Shown: one piece after another, positions 50,572 to 59,676 of the stretch
Layout of the letters: every line of letters begins with the position of its first letter
Numbering within the stretch: the first letter of the stretch is position 1
Source of the DNA: an uncultured Acidobacteriota bacterium
GTDB taxonomy: Bacteria; Acidobacteriota; UBA6911; RPQK01; JAJDTT01
Reading direction: 5' to 3'
DNA: 64,000 bases
Assembly (NCBI GenBank): GCA_951812665.1
Contig: CATOST010000030.1
Location: forward strand, 62,001 to 126,000
Notes under the pieces: generated by a model
Seen by the model: the letters and a program-made list of their open reading frames with translations, nothing else
What the model was told of the DNA's origin: nothing
Databases searched by the model: none
Translations under genes and position numbers: made by a program

Positions 50572-51454
50572 GATCTTCCAGGTAGAGCCGTGCAGTCGCC
50601 ACCGCCAGGGCACGCACCCGGGCAATCAGAGCGACACGCTCGGTGACGCTGATGGCGCCCCGGCTATCCAGCAGGTTGAAGGTGTGGGAGCACTTCAGGC
50701 AGTAGTCGTAAGCAGGGAGAACGCACCCGGCCGCGTGGCAACGCCGGCATTCCTCCTCGTAGAGGCGAAACAGATTGAAGAGCAGATCCGTGTCGGCCAC
50801 CTCGAAGCTGTAGCGGGAGAACTCGGCTTCCTCCAGGCGCCGGATCTGTCCATAGGTCTTCTCGTGATTCCATCTGAGACGATAGACGCTGTCCTCGCCC
50901 GAGATGAAGGCTGCGATCCTTTCCAGCCCATAGGTCAACTCTACCGGGACGGGCATCAATTCGAGACCGCCAGCCTGCTGAAAATAGGTGAACTGCGTGA
51001 TCTCGAGCCCGTCCAGGAGCACTTGCCAGCCCACTCCCCAGGCGCCCAGCGTGGGACTCTCCCAGTTGTCCTCTTCGAAGCGGATGTCATGACGCTTCAA
51101 ATTCACGCCTATGCTCACAAGGCTCTTGAGGTAAAGGTCCTGAATGTCCTCCGGCGACGGCTTGAGAATGACCTGCAGCTGATGGTGACGATAGAGACGA
51201 TTCGGATTCTGGCCGTACCGCCCGTCCGCCGGTCGCCGGCTGGGCTGGACGTAGACGACCCTGTAGGGTTCAGGACCCAGAACCCGCAGGAAAGTCTCGG
51301 GGTGCATGGTCCCGGCACCCACCTCGGTATCGTAGGGCTGTTGCGCCACGCAACCCGAGGCCATCCAGAACTCGAGTAGACGGTGCACGATGTCCTGAAA
51401 TGTCTGCGGACCTTCCGCAACTTCCGTGGCTGCTGCACAGACCGATTCGTTCAT
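50549..51454 (-). CDS. glyQ: glycyl-tRNA synthetase alpha subunit
   Basis: 301 residues. [20 protein letters not shown] and [20 protein letters not shown], then [20 protein letters not shown], are class II catalytic-core marks of the bacterial tetrameric GlyRS. It starts ten bases past the recO stop and overlaps glyS. Order recO-glyQ-glyS is common in many bacteria. Confidence 0.94.
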   Translation of the reverse strand: MNESVCAAATEVAEGPQTFQDIVHRLLEFWMASGCVAQQPYDTEVGAGTMHPETFLRVLGPEPYRVVYVQPSRRPADGRYGQNPNRLYRHHQLQVILKPSPEDIQDLYLKSLVSIGVNLKRHDIRFEEDNWESPTLGAWGVGWQVLLDGLEITQFTYFQQAGGLELMPVPVELTYGLERIAAFISGEDSVYRLRWNHEKTYGQIRRLEEAEFSRYSFEVADTDLLFNLFRLYEEECRRCHAAGCVLPAYDYCLKCSHTFNLLDSRGAISVTERVALIARVRALAVATARLYLEDHGSQLSA

Positions 51455-51463
51455 CGCCGGGTT

Positions 51464-52105
51464 TCAGAGGAGTTCCTTCAGTAGTTTCCGAGTCTTCAGC
51501 GGTTTTTCGAGGTGGTATTCTAACAACTTCTCCGCAAGGCGTGCTATCGATTTGTCGTCCGCACGGCTCAGGCAGCCTGCCTCCAACGAGGCCGGCGGCA
51601 TCCGCATGAGGGACCTGGCCCGGGCAGCCACGGGACGAGGCAGTTCACTGTCGAGATCGGGAAGAACCCCTTCCAACTTGAGGGTCCAGAGCTCCAGATA
51701 ACGAGCCAGCGGGGAGACGGGGACCGTGTCCATCGCTGCCAGAACGGCCACGGCCAAGCGGAAGAAACGCTCGCTTTCCTCCTGCTCCCGGCTGAACTCG
51801 AGCAGGAGCTCGGTGAAATAGCTCCGATGCAACGTGGACTCCCAGGAGACGGCCCCCTGCCAGAAGACCCGTAACACGTCGCAATTCTGAATCACCGCCA
51901 ACTCCTGGTGCTCCTTGCGACGAAAGCTCAACTTCACGTAGTTCAGGGGCTCCAGGCTGCCCCCGAATTTGCCTCCTGACTTTCTGGCGCCGTGGGCGAT
52001 GCCCCGCAGTTTTCCGAAACTCCGGGTGAAGAAGACGGCAATCTTGTGAGACTCGGCGTAAGGGTAGGTTCTGAGGGTGAGCGCCTCCGATTGGTGGCGG
52101 CTCAT
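51464..52105 (-). CDS. recO: DNA repair protein RecO
   Basis: 213 residues from MSRHQSEALTLRTYPYAESH, with the OB-fold N terminus and FGKLRGIAHGARKSGGKFGG. The usual zinc-binding cysteines of many RecO proteins are lacking, as in several families. RecO helps RecA load on SSB-coated gaps via RecFOR. It overlaps mgtE by four bases. The longer frame to 52,606 runs antisense to nothing useful and is only an mgtE shadow. Confidence 0.85.
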   Translation of the reverse strand: MSRHQSEALTLRTYPYAESHKIAVFFTRSFGKLRGIAHGARKSGGKFGGSLEPLNYVKLSFRRKEHQELAVIQNCDVLRVFWQGAVSWESTLHRSYFTELLLEFSREQEESERFFRLAVAVLAAMDTVPVSPLARYLELWTLKLEGVLPDLDSELPRPVAARARSLMRMPPASLEAGCLSRADDKSIARLAEKLLEYHLEKPLKTRKLLKELL

Positions 52106-53469
52106 GAGGGGGAGACAACGACCAGGAAATAGGTTGCCAATCCCAGAAAAGAAAGAAAACCCACCATGTCCGTGAAGGTGGTCAGAATGATGCTCGAGGC
52201 GACGGCGGGGTCGACGTTGAGCTTGATCAGAAACAGGGGAATCAAGGTTCCGATGATTCCGGCCACCAGAATGTTGATGATGAGCGCTCCGCCCAGGACG
52301 AATCCCAACTCGAAGCTGCCCTTCCAGGCGAAGGCCACGGCCCCGCACAGCAATCCCAAGACGACTCCGTTGGTCAGGGCTACCGCCAGTTCCTTTCCCA
52401 ACACCGCCCGACTGCTCTTCCAGGTCACCTCTCCCAGGGCAAGTCCGCGAACGATCACGGTCAAGGTCTGGGTCCCCGAGTTCCCCCCCATCCCGGCCAC
52501 CACCGGCAGAAACACGGCCAGATACGAAAACTTGGCGATGGTGGGTTCGAAGAAGGCCACGATGGTGGCTGCCATGAGAGCCGTCACCAGATTGATGAGC
52601 AGCCACGGCAGCCGCTTCCTCACCGATTTCCGAGGTGGCGTGTAGATCCGGTCGTCACTCTCGACGCCGGCCATGTAGAAGATGTCTTCGGTCGCCTCTT
52701 CCTTGATGACGTCGATCACGTCGTCCACCGTGATCACGCCCACGAGCTTGTTCCCCTCGTCCACCACCGGGATGGCCAGGAGATCGTAGAGGGCCACCTG
52801 CCGTGCCACTTCTTCCTGGTCCGTGTCGGTCCGCACCGAGAGGATGTCGGTGGTCATGATCTTTCTCAGGGGGGTGCTGGGCGGGACCATGAGCAATTCC
52901 CGCAAGGAGACGATCCCTACCAGATGGGACCTTTCATCCACTACATAGACATAGAAGGACATCGCCAGGTCTTCAGTGGTCTGGATGGAGTGGATGGCCT
53001 TGCCCACCGTCACGACCTCCTGAAAGGCCAGTACGTTGGGGGTCATGATCCGCCCTGCGGTTTCCGCCTCATGCTCCAGCAGCCCCTGGACCTCGGCCGA
53101 TTCCTCGGTGGCCATGAGATCCAGGATCGCCCCGGCCCGCTCTTCGGGAAGGGCCGAGATGAATTGGGCGGCGTCGTCGCTCTCCAGCTCCTGGAGGACC
53201 CCGGCCGCCTCTTCGGCGGAAAAGTGGGCCAGGAGAGCGATGGCAGGATCGAGCCCCATCCCGGTGAGAGTCTGTCCCGCCAGATCCTTGTCCGTCTTGA
53301 TGAGCAGAGCGAAGACCCGCCGCTGCTGCAGCTCCCCCAACTCCAGCATGATGTGAGAGATGTCGCCGGGGCGCAGTTTGGACAGAAGGTTGGTGACGTG
53401 CTCGAACGCACTCCGCCTCAGGAGGCGGCGTACGGATTGTGCCAGCAGATGAATCTTATGCGTCTGCAT
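52102..53469 (-). CDS. mgtE: magnesium transporter MgtE
   Basis: 455 residues. The N-terminal superhelical domain (LSKLRPGDISHIMLELGELQ), two CBS motifs (VYVVDERSHLVGIVSLRELL; IPVVDEGNKLVGVITVDDVI) and five membrane helices beginning PWLLINLVTALMAATIVAFF match MgtE. The ion-selectivity segment is VVAGMGGNSGTQTLTVIVRG. CBS domains sense Mg and gate the channel. It follows pssA after 248 bases. Confidence 0.93.
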   Translation of the reverse strand: MQTHKIHLLAQSVRRLLRRSAFEHVTNLLSKLRPGDISHIMLELGELQQRRVFALLIKTDKDLAGQTLTGMGLDPAIALLAHFSAEEAAGVLQELESDDAAQFISALPEERAGAILDLMATEESAEVQGLLEHEAETAGRIMTPNVLAFQEVVTVGKAIHSIQTTEDLAMSFYVYVVDERSHLVGIVSLRELLMVPPSTPLRKIMTTDILSVRTDTDQEEVARQVALYDLLAIPVVDEGNKLVGVITVDDVIDVIKEEATEDIFYMAGVESDDRIYTPPRKSVRKRLPWLLINLVTALMAATIVAFFEPTIAKFSYLAVFLPVVAGMGGNSGTQTLTVIVRGLALGEVTWKSSRAVLGKELAVALTNGVVLGLLCGAVAFAWKGSFELGFVLGGALIINILVAGIIGTLIPLFLIKLNVDPAVASSIILTTFTDMVGFLSFLGLATYFLVVVSPS

Positions 53470-53717
53470 ATTCTCACCCCCGGCGAAAGCGGTTCAGTTC
53501 AGTCTCGCCGCGGTGGCCGGACACAGGACAGGTTCCTTCGGCGCCATCCTAACCCAGATTTCTCGCCGGGTCGTCGCGTGACCACGAAAAAGATCAAATT
53601 GCGGGGCAATTTTCCGTCTTGGAGTCTGCACGGTAGAAATGATCGTAGCGAGAAAGCGGGGAAATCTGGACCGATTCTACCGCTTTCGCAGTAGATCAAT
53701 TTCTGCGGCGCAGGCTC

Positions 53718-54530
53718 CTAGTCCGGACGAACTTCCTGTTCCTCCAGAGAGGCCGACTTCTTGAGTCGATAACGCAGATACTGGTAACCCCTCAGAACAA
53801 CACCGCTGAGAAGGTAACCTGAAGCCATGGCCATCAAAGACTGCCGGGAATAGAAGAACACGGCGGCCACCATCAAGGCCAGGATCACAACCAGAAGATG
53901 AGACTTTCTGCCGCCCAGATTGAGCCGTTTGAACGACGGATATCGGACCGTGCTGACCATGAGAAGGGCCACCGCATAGTTCATGGCGACCAGTGAGACC
54001 TTGAAGAAGACGGTGTCCGGAGGGGTCTCGAAGTAGTGGATGATCGCCGCCACGAAGGCCGCCGCCGCCGGGATCGGCAGACCGGCAAAATACTTCATCT
54101 CCTTCAGCTGGACGTTGAACCGGGCCAGACGCACCGCTCCGCAGATAAAGAAGAAGAAGGCCGAAAAACGGGCGAAATTGCCCAGGTCGGCCAGCCCCCA
54201 GGAATAAATGAGCACCGCCGGAGCGATCCCGAAACTGACCATGTCGGCCAGGGAGTCCAACTGAACGCCGAAATCGCTGGTGGCATTGGCGAGTCGTGCC
54301 ACACGACCGTCCAGTCCGTCCAAGATCACGGCGATCCCGATGGCGACCGCCGCCGCCGGGTAGCTCTCGTTGAGTATGGAAACCAGGGCAAAGAAGCCCG
54401 CGAACATGTTCCCCACGGTGAAGAGCGATGGCAGGATGAAGACGGTACGGCGAAATCGCCGCCTGGGGGCCCCGGAAACCGGGAATTGGCGTTCGTTACG
54501 TCTCAGCTTGCTCAAGGCCCCGGGTTCCAA
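53718..54530 (-). CDS. pssA: CDP-diacylglycerol-serine O-phosphatidyltransferase
   Basis: 270 residues. The CDP-alcohol phosphotransferase motif is DGLDGRVARLANATSDFGVQ, continuing LDSLADMVSFG, with all Asp/Gly/Arg positions kept. Six to eight membrane segments follow. It makes phosphatidylserine, which Psd, encoded immediately upstream and overlapping by 19 bases, decarboxylates to phosphatidylethanolamine. Confidence 0.92.
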   Translation of the reverse strand: MEPGALSKLRRNERQFPVSGAPRRRFRRTVFILPSLFTVGNMFAGFFALVSILNESYPAAAVAIGIAVILDGLDGRVARLANATSDFGVQLDSLADMVSFGIAPAVLIYSWGLADLGNFARFSAFFFFICGAVRLARFNVQLKEMKYFAGLPIPAAAAFVAAIIHYFETPPDTVFFKVSLVAMNYAVALLMVSTVRYPSFKRLNLGGRKSHLLVVILALMVAAVFFYSRQSLMAMASGYLLSGVVLRGYQYLRYRLKKSASLEEQEVRPD

Positions 54531-55117
54531 TACGCCAGGACGGTGCTGCCGCCGTAGACTCGATCGCCTTCACTGACAACCATGTCACAACTCCGTGGGA
54601 AGAACAGATCGACTCGGCTGCCGAATCGGATCAGGCCTATTCTATCACCCCTGCCGACCAAGTCGCCCTCGCTCTTCCAGACCCGGATTCGGCGGGCCAA
54701 TACCCCGGCCACCAAAGCGAAGGTCAGGGGCCGGTCACCGGAAATGGTGAGTATGACCCGTTCGTTCTCCACCGAAGCCCGGTCGTCCCAGGCGAGATGA
54801 AACCGCCCGGAGCGATGTTCCTTGCGGACCAGGATACCCTCCACGGGTGAACGATTGACATGAACGTTCCAGATCGAAAGAAAAATACTGACTTCGGTGC
54901 CGTCCTCAAACGGTCTCACACGAACGATTTTTCCGTCCGCCGGGCTGACCACGGCGTCGGGATCGTCAGGAATGGATCGTTTCGGATCACGGAAAAAGTA
55001 GGCGACGAAAGCCGCCAGGACCAAGGTCACCACGCCCAGGGGCACGAGCTGGAGCCAAGTCAGGAACAAGGTCAATGCGACTAGTGGAAGAAAGAAGTAG
55101 TATCCGTCTCGGGCCAT
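54512..55117 (-). CDS. psd: phosphatidylserine decarboxylase proenzyme
   Basis: 201 residues, the short archaetidylserine-decarboxylase-type form. VSPADGKIVRVRPFEDGTEV, IFLSIWNVHVNRSPVEG and the self-cleavage site RFGSRVDLFFP (Gly-Ser) are present. The Ser becomes the pyruvoyl cofactor. An N-terminal hydrophobic pair anchors it. It forms a psd-pssA operon. Confidence 0.9.
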   Translation of the reverse strand: MARDGYYFFLPLVALTLFLTWLQLVPLGVVTLVLAAFVAYFFRDPKRSIPDDPDAVVSPADGKIVRVRPFEDGTEVSIFLSIWNVHVNRSPVEGILVRKEHRSGRFHLAWDDRASVENERVILTISGDRPLTFALVAGVLARRIRVWKSEGDLVGRGDRIGLIRFGSRVDLFFPRSCDMVVSEGDRVYGGSTVLAYWNPGP

Positions 55118-55263
55118 AGGCGGATGCTCCGGACTCCGGCCGGGAGTCGACTCCGAATCGGGGTCCCCGGCAAGCTGCGAGGCTCTTGCCAGGAGGGTAT
55201 TTCTGAGCGGAACTCAAGGAAGGTACGAATGAAAGTCCGGATCTGCCGTAGCCGGACGGTCGC

Positions 55264-55494
55264 CTAGCCGGTCTGATCCTCCATCTGGTGTCGATGGATG
55301 ATCACCTGCATCTGATCCTTCAAGGCCAGCTTCTTTTTCTTGATGACGCTCTCACGCAACTTCTCTTCCGGGTTCAGGTAGACCCTGCGAACAAGTTCCT
55401 CCAGTTGGCGTTCGTACCCCTGATGTTCCAAGGCGAGCCGGGAAAACTCCTGGTCCGTTTCCATCAGATGATTCTTGAGAGCGGCCTCATCCAT
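55264..55494 (-). CDS. DUF465/YdcH-family small protein
   Basis: 76 residues, helical and highly charged: LALEHQGYERQLEELVRRVY then EEKLRESVIKKKKLALKDQM. This is the DUF465 helical-hairpin family of unknown function. It stands alone between ddl and psd. Confidence 0.8.
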   Translation of the reverse strand: MDEAALKNHLMETDQEFSRLALEHQGYERQLEELVRRVYLNPEEKLRESVIKKKKLALKDQMQVIIHRHQMEDQTG

Positions 55495-55669
55495 CGCGCG
55501 CTTCCTCCTGCTGCTTGGACTACGGCACGTAATGCCTCGTACCGACGCATGAATTTAGCAAACGGACCCTCGACCTTCAAGGAAAGGAACGAGGAGTGAG
55601 ATCGACCCATCCTGGATTCAGCCGGCATCGCCTCTTCCTCTCACTCCTCACTCCTGTTCCCTCTGTTTC

Positions 55670-56743
55670 TCAGCGCTCGACCGAGAGGCCCTGCCGGGCA
55701 CGATGGCGCTCCAGACCCAGATTGATAAGCTCTTCGATCAGGTCGGGATAGCTCAGACCGGACGCCTGCCAGAGCTTGGGATACATGCTGATCTGGGTGA
55801 ATCCTGGAATGGTGTTGGCTTCGTTGATCCAGAGCCGGAGGCTGTTCTTGTCCAGCAGGAAGTCGACTCGGGCCATTCCTTCCACACCCAGCGTCCGATA
55901 GGTCTCCAAGGCCAAGCGCCGCGCCTCCTCCATCTGCTCCTCGGAAAGGGGGGCCGGGAGCAGCAACTGACTGATCCCATCCAGGTACTTGGCTGCGTAG
56001 TCGTAGAATTCCCCGGAGGGAACGATCTCGCCCGCTATGGACGCCCGTGGATATTCATTCCCCAGAACCGAGACTTCGATCTCGCGGGCATCGACTCCCT
56101 GCTCGGCCAGAACCAGCAGGTCATATCTCAAAGCTTCTTCCAGATGTTGCCGGAGCTCCCCGGAGTTGCGGCTCTTGCCGACTCCGATGGACGAACCCAT
56201 ATTGGCCGGCTTGACGAATACGGGGTAAGCGAGCTCGTTCTCGATCCGTGCCAGAACCTGGTCCGGAGCCTCCCCCCATTCGGCCTTGGTGGTGCTCACG
56301 AAAGGCAGAACCGGTAGTCCGGCCTGGGCCAGGACCTGTTTGCAGCAAACCTTGTTCATGGCCAGCGAGGAGGCCAGCACGCCGGCTCCCACATAGGGTA
56401 GGCCCAACATCTCCATCGCGCCCTGCACCGTGCCGTCCTCGCCGAACGGTCCGTGCAGAACCGGGAACACCACGGGCAATGGGGGAGGCAAGCCGGCCAG
56501 AACCGCGAGCCAGTGATCGGTTCCGGTGGGCAACTCCCAGGGCCCGTCCGGCGAGAGCTCCAACTTCCGGCGCAGAACCTGAGGATCGTAGCTTCCGCCC
56601 TGCCGGTCCAGACCCATGACCGAGACCCGGTATCGTCTCGGGTCCAGGTGGTTCAGAATCGATCGGGTCGAGACGAGGGAAACGTCATGCTCGGCGGAGC
56701 GTCCTCCGCAGAGGACCACCACATGAATCCTGCGTTCTCTCAT
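55670..56743 (-). CDS. ddl: D-alanine-D-alanine ligase
   Basis: 357 residues of the ATP-grasp family. VVLCGGRSAEHDVSLVSTRS, LHGPFGEDGTVQGAMEMLGL, KPANMGSSIGVGKSRNSGEL and NEANTIPGFTQISMYPKLW are all present. It makes the D-Ala-D-Ala dipeptide for peptidoglycan. It sits between phoH and DUF465 on the same strand. Confidence 0.94.
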   Translation of the reverse strand: MRERRIHVVVLCGGRSAEHDVSLVSTRSILNHLDPRRYRVSVMGLDRQGGSYDPQVLRRKLELSPDGPWELPTGTDHWLAVLAGLPPPLPVVFPVLHGPFGEDGTVQGAMEMLGLPYVGAGVLASSLAMNKVCCKQVLAQAGLPVLPFVSTTKAEWGEAPDQVLARIENELAYPVFVKPANMGSSIGVGKSRNSGELRQHLEEALRYDLLVLAEQGVDAREIEVSVLGNEYPRASIAGEIVPSGEFYDYAAKYLDGISQLLLPAPLSEEQMEEARRLALETYRTLGVEGMARVDFLLDKNSLRLWINEANTIPGFTQISMYPKLWQASGLSYPDLIEELINLGLERHRARQGLSVER

Positions 56744-56824
56744 CGGAGATGCAAGTCCGGTCCCTGGAGGGTCACCGCAACAGCCGTACCGGAACCCAAA
56801 CGCCTGGGGAACTGCTGACTTCTC

Positions 56825-57796
56825 TCACTCCTCACTCCTCACTCCTCTCGTCCCTCCGGGTCCCTTGGACTCGTAGGCCTTGATGATCCGCTTCACGAGT
56901 CGATGGCGGACCACGTCCCGGCGATCGAACTCACAGAAGGAGATCCCCTGCAAGCCCTTGAGCAGTCCACGTGCCTCCACCAAACCCGACCTCTGACCCG
57001 GCGGAAGATCGATCTGAGTGATGTCCCCGGTGACGACTGCCCTGGAATTGAGGCCGATTCGAGTGAGAAACATCTTCATCTGCTCCGATGTGCAGTTCTG
57101 GGCCTCGTCCAGAATGATGAACGATTCGCCCAGCGTCCTCCCCCGCATGAAGGCCAGGGGAGCGATCTCGATGATCTCCCTGTCCATGAGCCTCCGCACC
57201 CTTTCCGCCCCGATCACGTGGATCAAGGCGTCCGAAAGGGGCCTCAAATAGGGGTTGACCTTCTCCTGAAGATCTCCCGGCAGGAATCCGAGACGTTCAC
57301 CCGCTTCCACTGCGGGACGGGACAACACGATCCTCTGGAATTTTTTTTCCAGAAGAAAAGAGACCGCCGTCGCCACCGCAAGATAGGTCTTGCCCGTGCC
57401 GGCCGGACCGATACCGAAGACCAGATCATTGCGGTGGATCGCCTGGACGTATCGGGACTGGTTCAGACTCCGCGGCGACACTTCCCGTATGGGGGTCTTC
57501 AGGACCAGGGCCTTGGGAAAGAAATCGTGAAGACTCTCGGCCGCCCCCTCGGCAATCTGTTGGAACGCTTCCCTCAACTCACCGTTGGAAAAGGAGCATC
57601 CATTGGAGACCAGAGACGAGAAGTCGGTGAGGATGTTCTCCAGGATCTGTTCGTTTTTCTCATCTCCCTGGATGAAGACCCGGGGGCCCCGGGCGCCGAT
57701 TCGCACCTGAAACAGCGACTCCAGCAACCGCACGTTCCGGTCCCGGAGGTCGAAGAGAATCTCAGCGCACTGGTCCGGGAGAAGAACCTTCTTCAA
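56825..57796 (-). CDS. phoH: PhoH-family ATPase
   Basis: 323 residues. An N-terminal KH-like region is followed by Walker A GIGPAGTGKTYLAVATA, ERLGFLPGDLQEKVNPYLRP, and Walker B FIILDEAQNCT. PhoH proteins are linked to RNA metabolism. The C terminus (GTRGVRSEE) is encoded by a CACTCCT triple repeat on the plus strand. Confidence 0.9.
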   Translation of the reverse strand: MKKVLLPDQCAEILFDLRDRNVRLLESLFQVRIGARGPRVFIQGDEKNEQILENILTDFSSLVSNGCSFSNGELREAFQQIAEGAAESLHDFFPKALVLKTPIREVSPRSLNQSRYVQAIHRNDLVFGIGPAGTGKTYLAVATAVSFLLEKKFQRIVLSRPAVEAGERLGFLPGDLQEKVNPYLRPLSDALIHVIGAERVRRLMDREIIEIAPLAFMRGRTLGESFIILDEAQNCTSEQMKMFLTRIGLNSRAVVTGDITQIDLPPGQRSGLVEARGLLKGLQGISFCEFDRRDVVRHRLVKRIIKAYESKGPGGTRGVRSEE

Positions 57797-57863
57797 GAGT
57801 GAGGGTTTTGCAGCCGCGCCAATGGGGACATGTATGGGGTCGGGGTCCAGGCAAACACTACTG

Positions 57864-58142
57864 CTAGCCCGAGGCAGCCGCCAGGATCCGATTCAAAGAG
57901 TGGGTCAGCCGGGACTTGTACCGTGCGGCGGTCCGTCGATGGATGACACCCTTCTGGGCCGTGTGGTCGATGACGGTGTAGACCTTGGGAAGATGACTCT
58001 GGGCGTCTGCGGACCGTTGCTCCTCCAACATGCGGCGGAAGCGCTTGATTTCGGTCCTCATCCGGGTCAGATAGTGCCGATTGCGCAACCTGCGCCTTCG
58101 GCTCTGACGCATGCGCTTGTTCGCCGACTTGATATTAGGCAT
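57864..58142 (-). CDS. rpsT: 30S ribosomal protein S20
   Basis: 92 residues from MPNIKSANKRMRQSRRRRLR, the canonical start; a longer frame from 58,196 overlaps holA and is rejected. The C terminus GVIHRRTAARYKSRLTHSLN is typical. It is 25 bases after holA. Confidence 0.95.
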   Translation of the reverse strand: MPNIKSANKRMRQSRRRRLRNRHYLTRMRTEIKRFRRMLEEQRSADAQSHLPKVYTVIDHTAQKGVIHRRTAARYKSRLTHSLNRILAAASG

Positions 58143-58167
58143 CTGGACTCCCGCCAAACAGCGCGCA

Positions 58168-59109
58168 TTATAGTTGTCCCTGGCGGCAGGTGTCAATGAG
58201 CAGGCGCTCCAGGTGAAACCGGGGTTCGGAGACGCCGCTCTTGCAGGCCCGGTCCGTCTCTCGAATCCGGATCAGGACTCTCTCGATCCACTCCGGCGGA
58301 TAGCGGCGCACCTCCCCCTCCTGGCCACGATAGCTCCAGATCTTGAGCTTGCGGAGCACCTCCCGATAGGATCGTCCCTGGTCCAGCATCTCCCGGGCCA
58401 CCAACAGGCGTCTGAAGGTCCAGTAGAGCATGGCCAGGATCTGGGAGAAGCTGACGCCCTTTGCGAAGAGACGGTTCAGAATCAGAAGGGCCGTCGAGGA
58501 CTGCCCCTTGGCCATGGCCCCGATGAGATTGAAAACGTCGTATTCCCGACTCTCCAGGGTAATTTCGGCAACCGACTCCGAAGTGATTTTCCGGCTTTCC
58601 CAGCGGGCCAGAAACTGCTTCTCCAACTCCATTCTGAGGCGCCCCAGGTCGTCCCCCACCAACTCGACCAGGGCGCGGGCGGCCGCCGGGTCCAGAACGT
58701 AGCCCTCCTGCTTGGCCCAGGCCCGCAGCCATCGGGCCGGCCCCACCTTCTTGTCGAACTCGATCAAAGGCAAACGGGACCAGGCCCGGGAACGTTTCTT
58801 CGCTTCCAGAACCAGGACGGTCCGGGGCGCCGGGCGCGCCAGATACGCCTTCAGACCGGAGCCGGCGTGGTCCCGAACGTACACCCAGCGCCTCCTGGAA
58901 ACCCACGGAAGCGTGCGAGCGGCCTGGACCACCTCCCCGACAGAGTCCCTCTCCAGATCGAAAACGGACCAATCGAAATCTCGGGCCGACTCCTTTACCT
59001 GTTCCCGGCAGAGGTCGTAGACGCGTCTGAGAAAGAGTTCCTGTTTCGAAACCACGACGTAGACGGGATGAGGCTGCGCCAGGGACTTCTGGAACTCAGA
59101 GAACCGCAT
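58168..59109 (-). CDS. holA: DNA polymerase III delta subunit
   Basis: 313 residues, with VYVVVSKQELFLRRVYDLCR, VQAARTLPWVSRRRWVYVRD, ALVELVGDDLGRLRMELEKQ and FNLIGAMAKGQSSTALLILN. It is the clamp-loader wrench subunit. It lies between lptE and rpsT in the order leuS-lptE-holA-rpsT seen in many bacteria. Confidence 0.9.
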   Translation of the reverse strand: MRFSEFQKSLAQPHPVYVVVSKQELFLRRVYDLCREQVKESARDFDWSVFDLERDSVGEVVQAARTLPWVSRRRWVYVRDHAGSGLKAYLARPAPRTVLVLEAKKRSRAWSRLPLIEFDKKVGPARWLRAWAKQEGYVLDPAAARALVELVGDDLGRLRMELEKQFLARWESRKITSESVAEITLESREYDVFNLIGAMAKGQSSTALLILNRLFAKGVSFSQILAMLYWTFRRLLVAREMLDQGRSYREVLRKLKIWSYRGQEGEVRRYPPEWIERVLIRIRETDRACKSGVSEPRFHLERLLIDTCRQGQL

Positions 59110-59145
59110 GGTCCAGGAGGCGAATCGCCCGAAAGCGGGGGTTCA

Positions 59146-59676
59146 TCAGAACCCCTCCATCAGAGTCGTGACCACGCTGGAGGAGAAATCCCTGGCCACC
59201 CGCTCCAGGGCCGGGCTCAGTTCGGTGAAGAAGTTGCGGACGTCGACGTTGATGACGTACTGCTCCCGAAAGAGGTACTGGTCGTTCCGGTAGAGAATTC
59301 GCCCGTCCCGCCGGTCCTGGAGCTGGACCCGGGCCTGCAGTGTGACCAGGAAGGTGGAGCCGAAGGCCCGTTGCCGGAATATAACGGGATTGGCGGTGGT
59401 GGAGAAGATGACTCCGCTGAAAACGGCATCGGCCTGCGAAGGATCATGGACCAGACGGTAGGAAGATCTCTCTACAAACGCGTGAATCAGCGATCGCGTG
59501 AAGATCTGCTCCACTTGAAACGTCGCGGTTTCATTCTCCAGGGGAAGAACGGCCAGAGTTTGGAGTTGGGGAGCCAGCCGATTCTTGGACGCCACCCGAT
59601 AACCGCATCCGGCGAGGAAGACCGGTATGAGACCCAGCCACAGGGAGAGCAGGCACCAGGGACGGGTCCGCTTCAT
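59146..59676 (-). CDS. lptE: LPS-assembly lipoprotein LptE
   Basis: 176 residues with a lipoprotein signal ([20 protein letters not shown], the Cys in LAGC). The LptE fold shows [20 protein letters not shown] and [16 protein letters not shown] end. It plugs LptD in the outer membrane, indicating a diderm envelope with LPS. The start overlaps leuS by four bases. Confidence 0.85.
   Translation of the reverse strand: MKRTRPWCLLSLWLGLIPVFLAGCGYRVASKNRLAPQLQTLAVLPLENETATFQVEQIFTRSLIHAFVERSSYRLVHDPSQADAVFSGVIFSTTANPVIFRQRAFGSTFLVTLQARVQLQDRRDGRILYRNDQYLFREQYVINVDVRNFFTELSPALERVARDFSSSVVTTLMEGF

Noticed and set aside
56822..56845. CACTCCT triple repeat at the phoH end as a regulatory array
   Set aside because: It encodes the last residues and stop of PhoH, and a two-unit version lies at 55,643. 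It looks like simple slippage.
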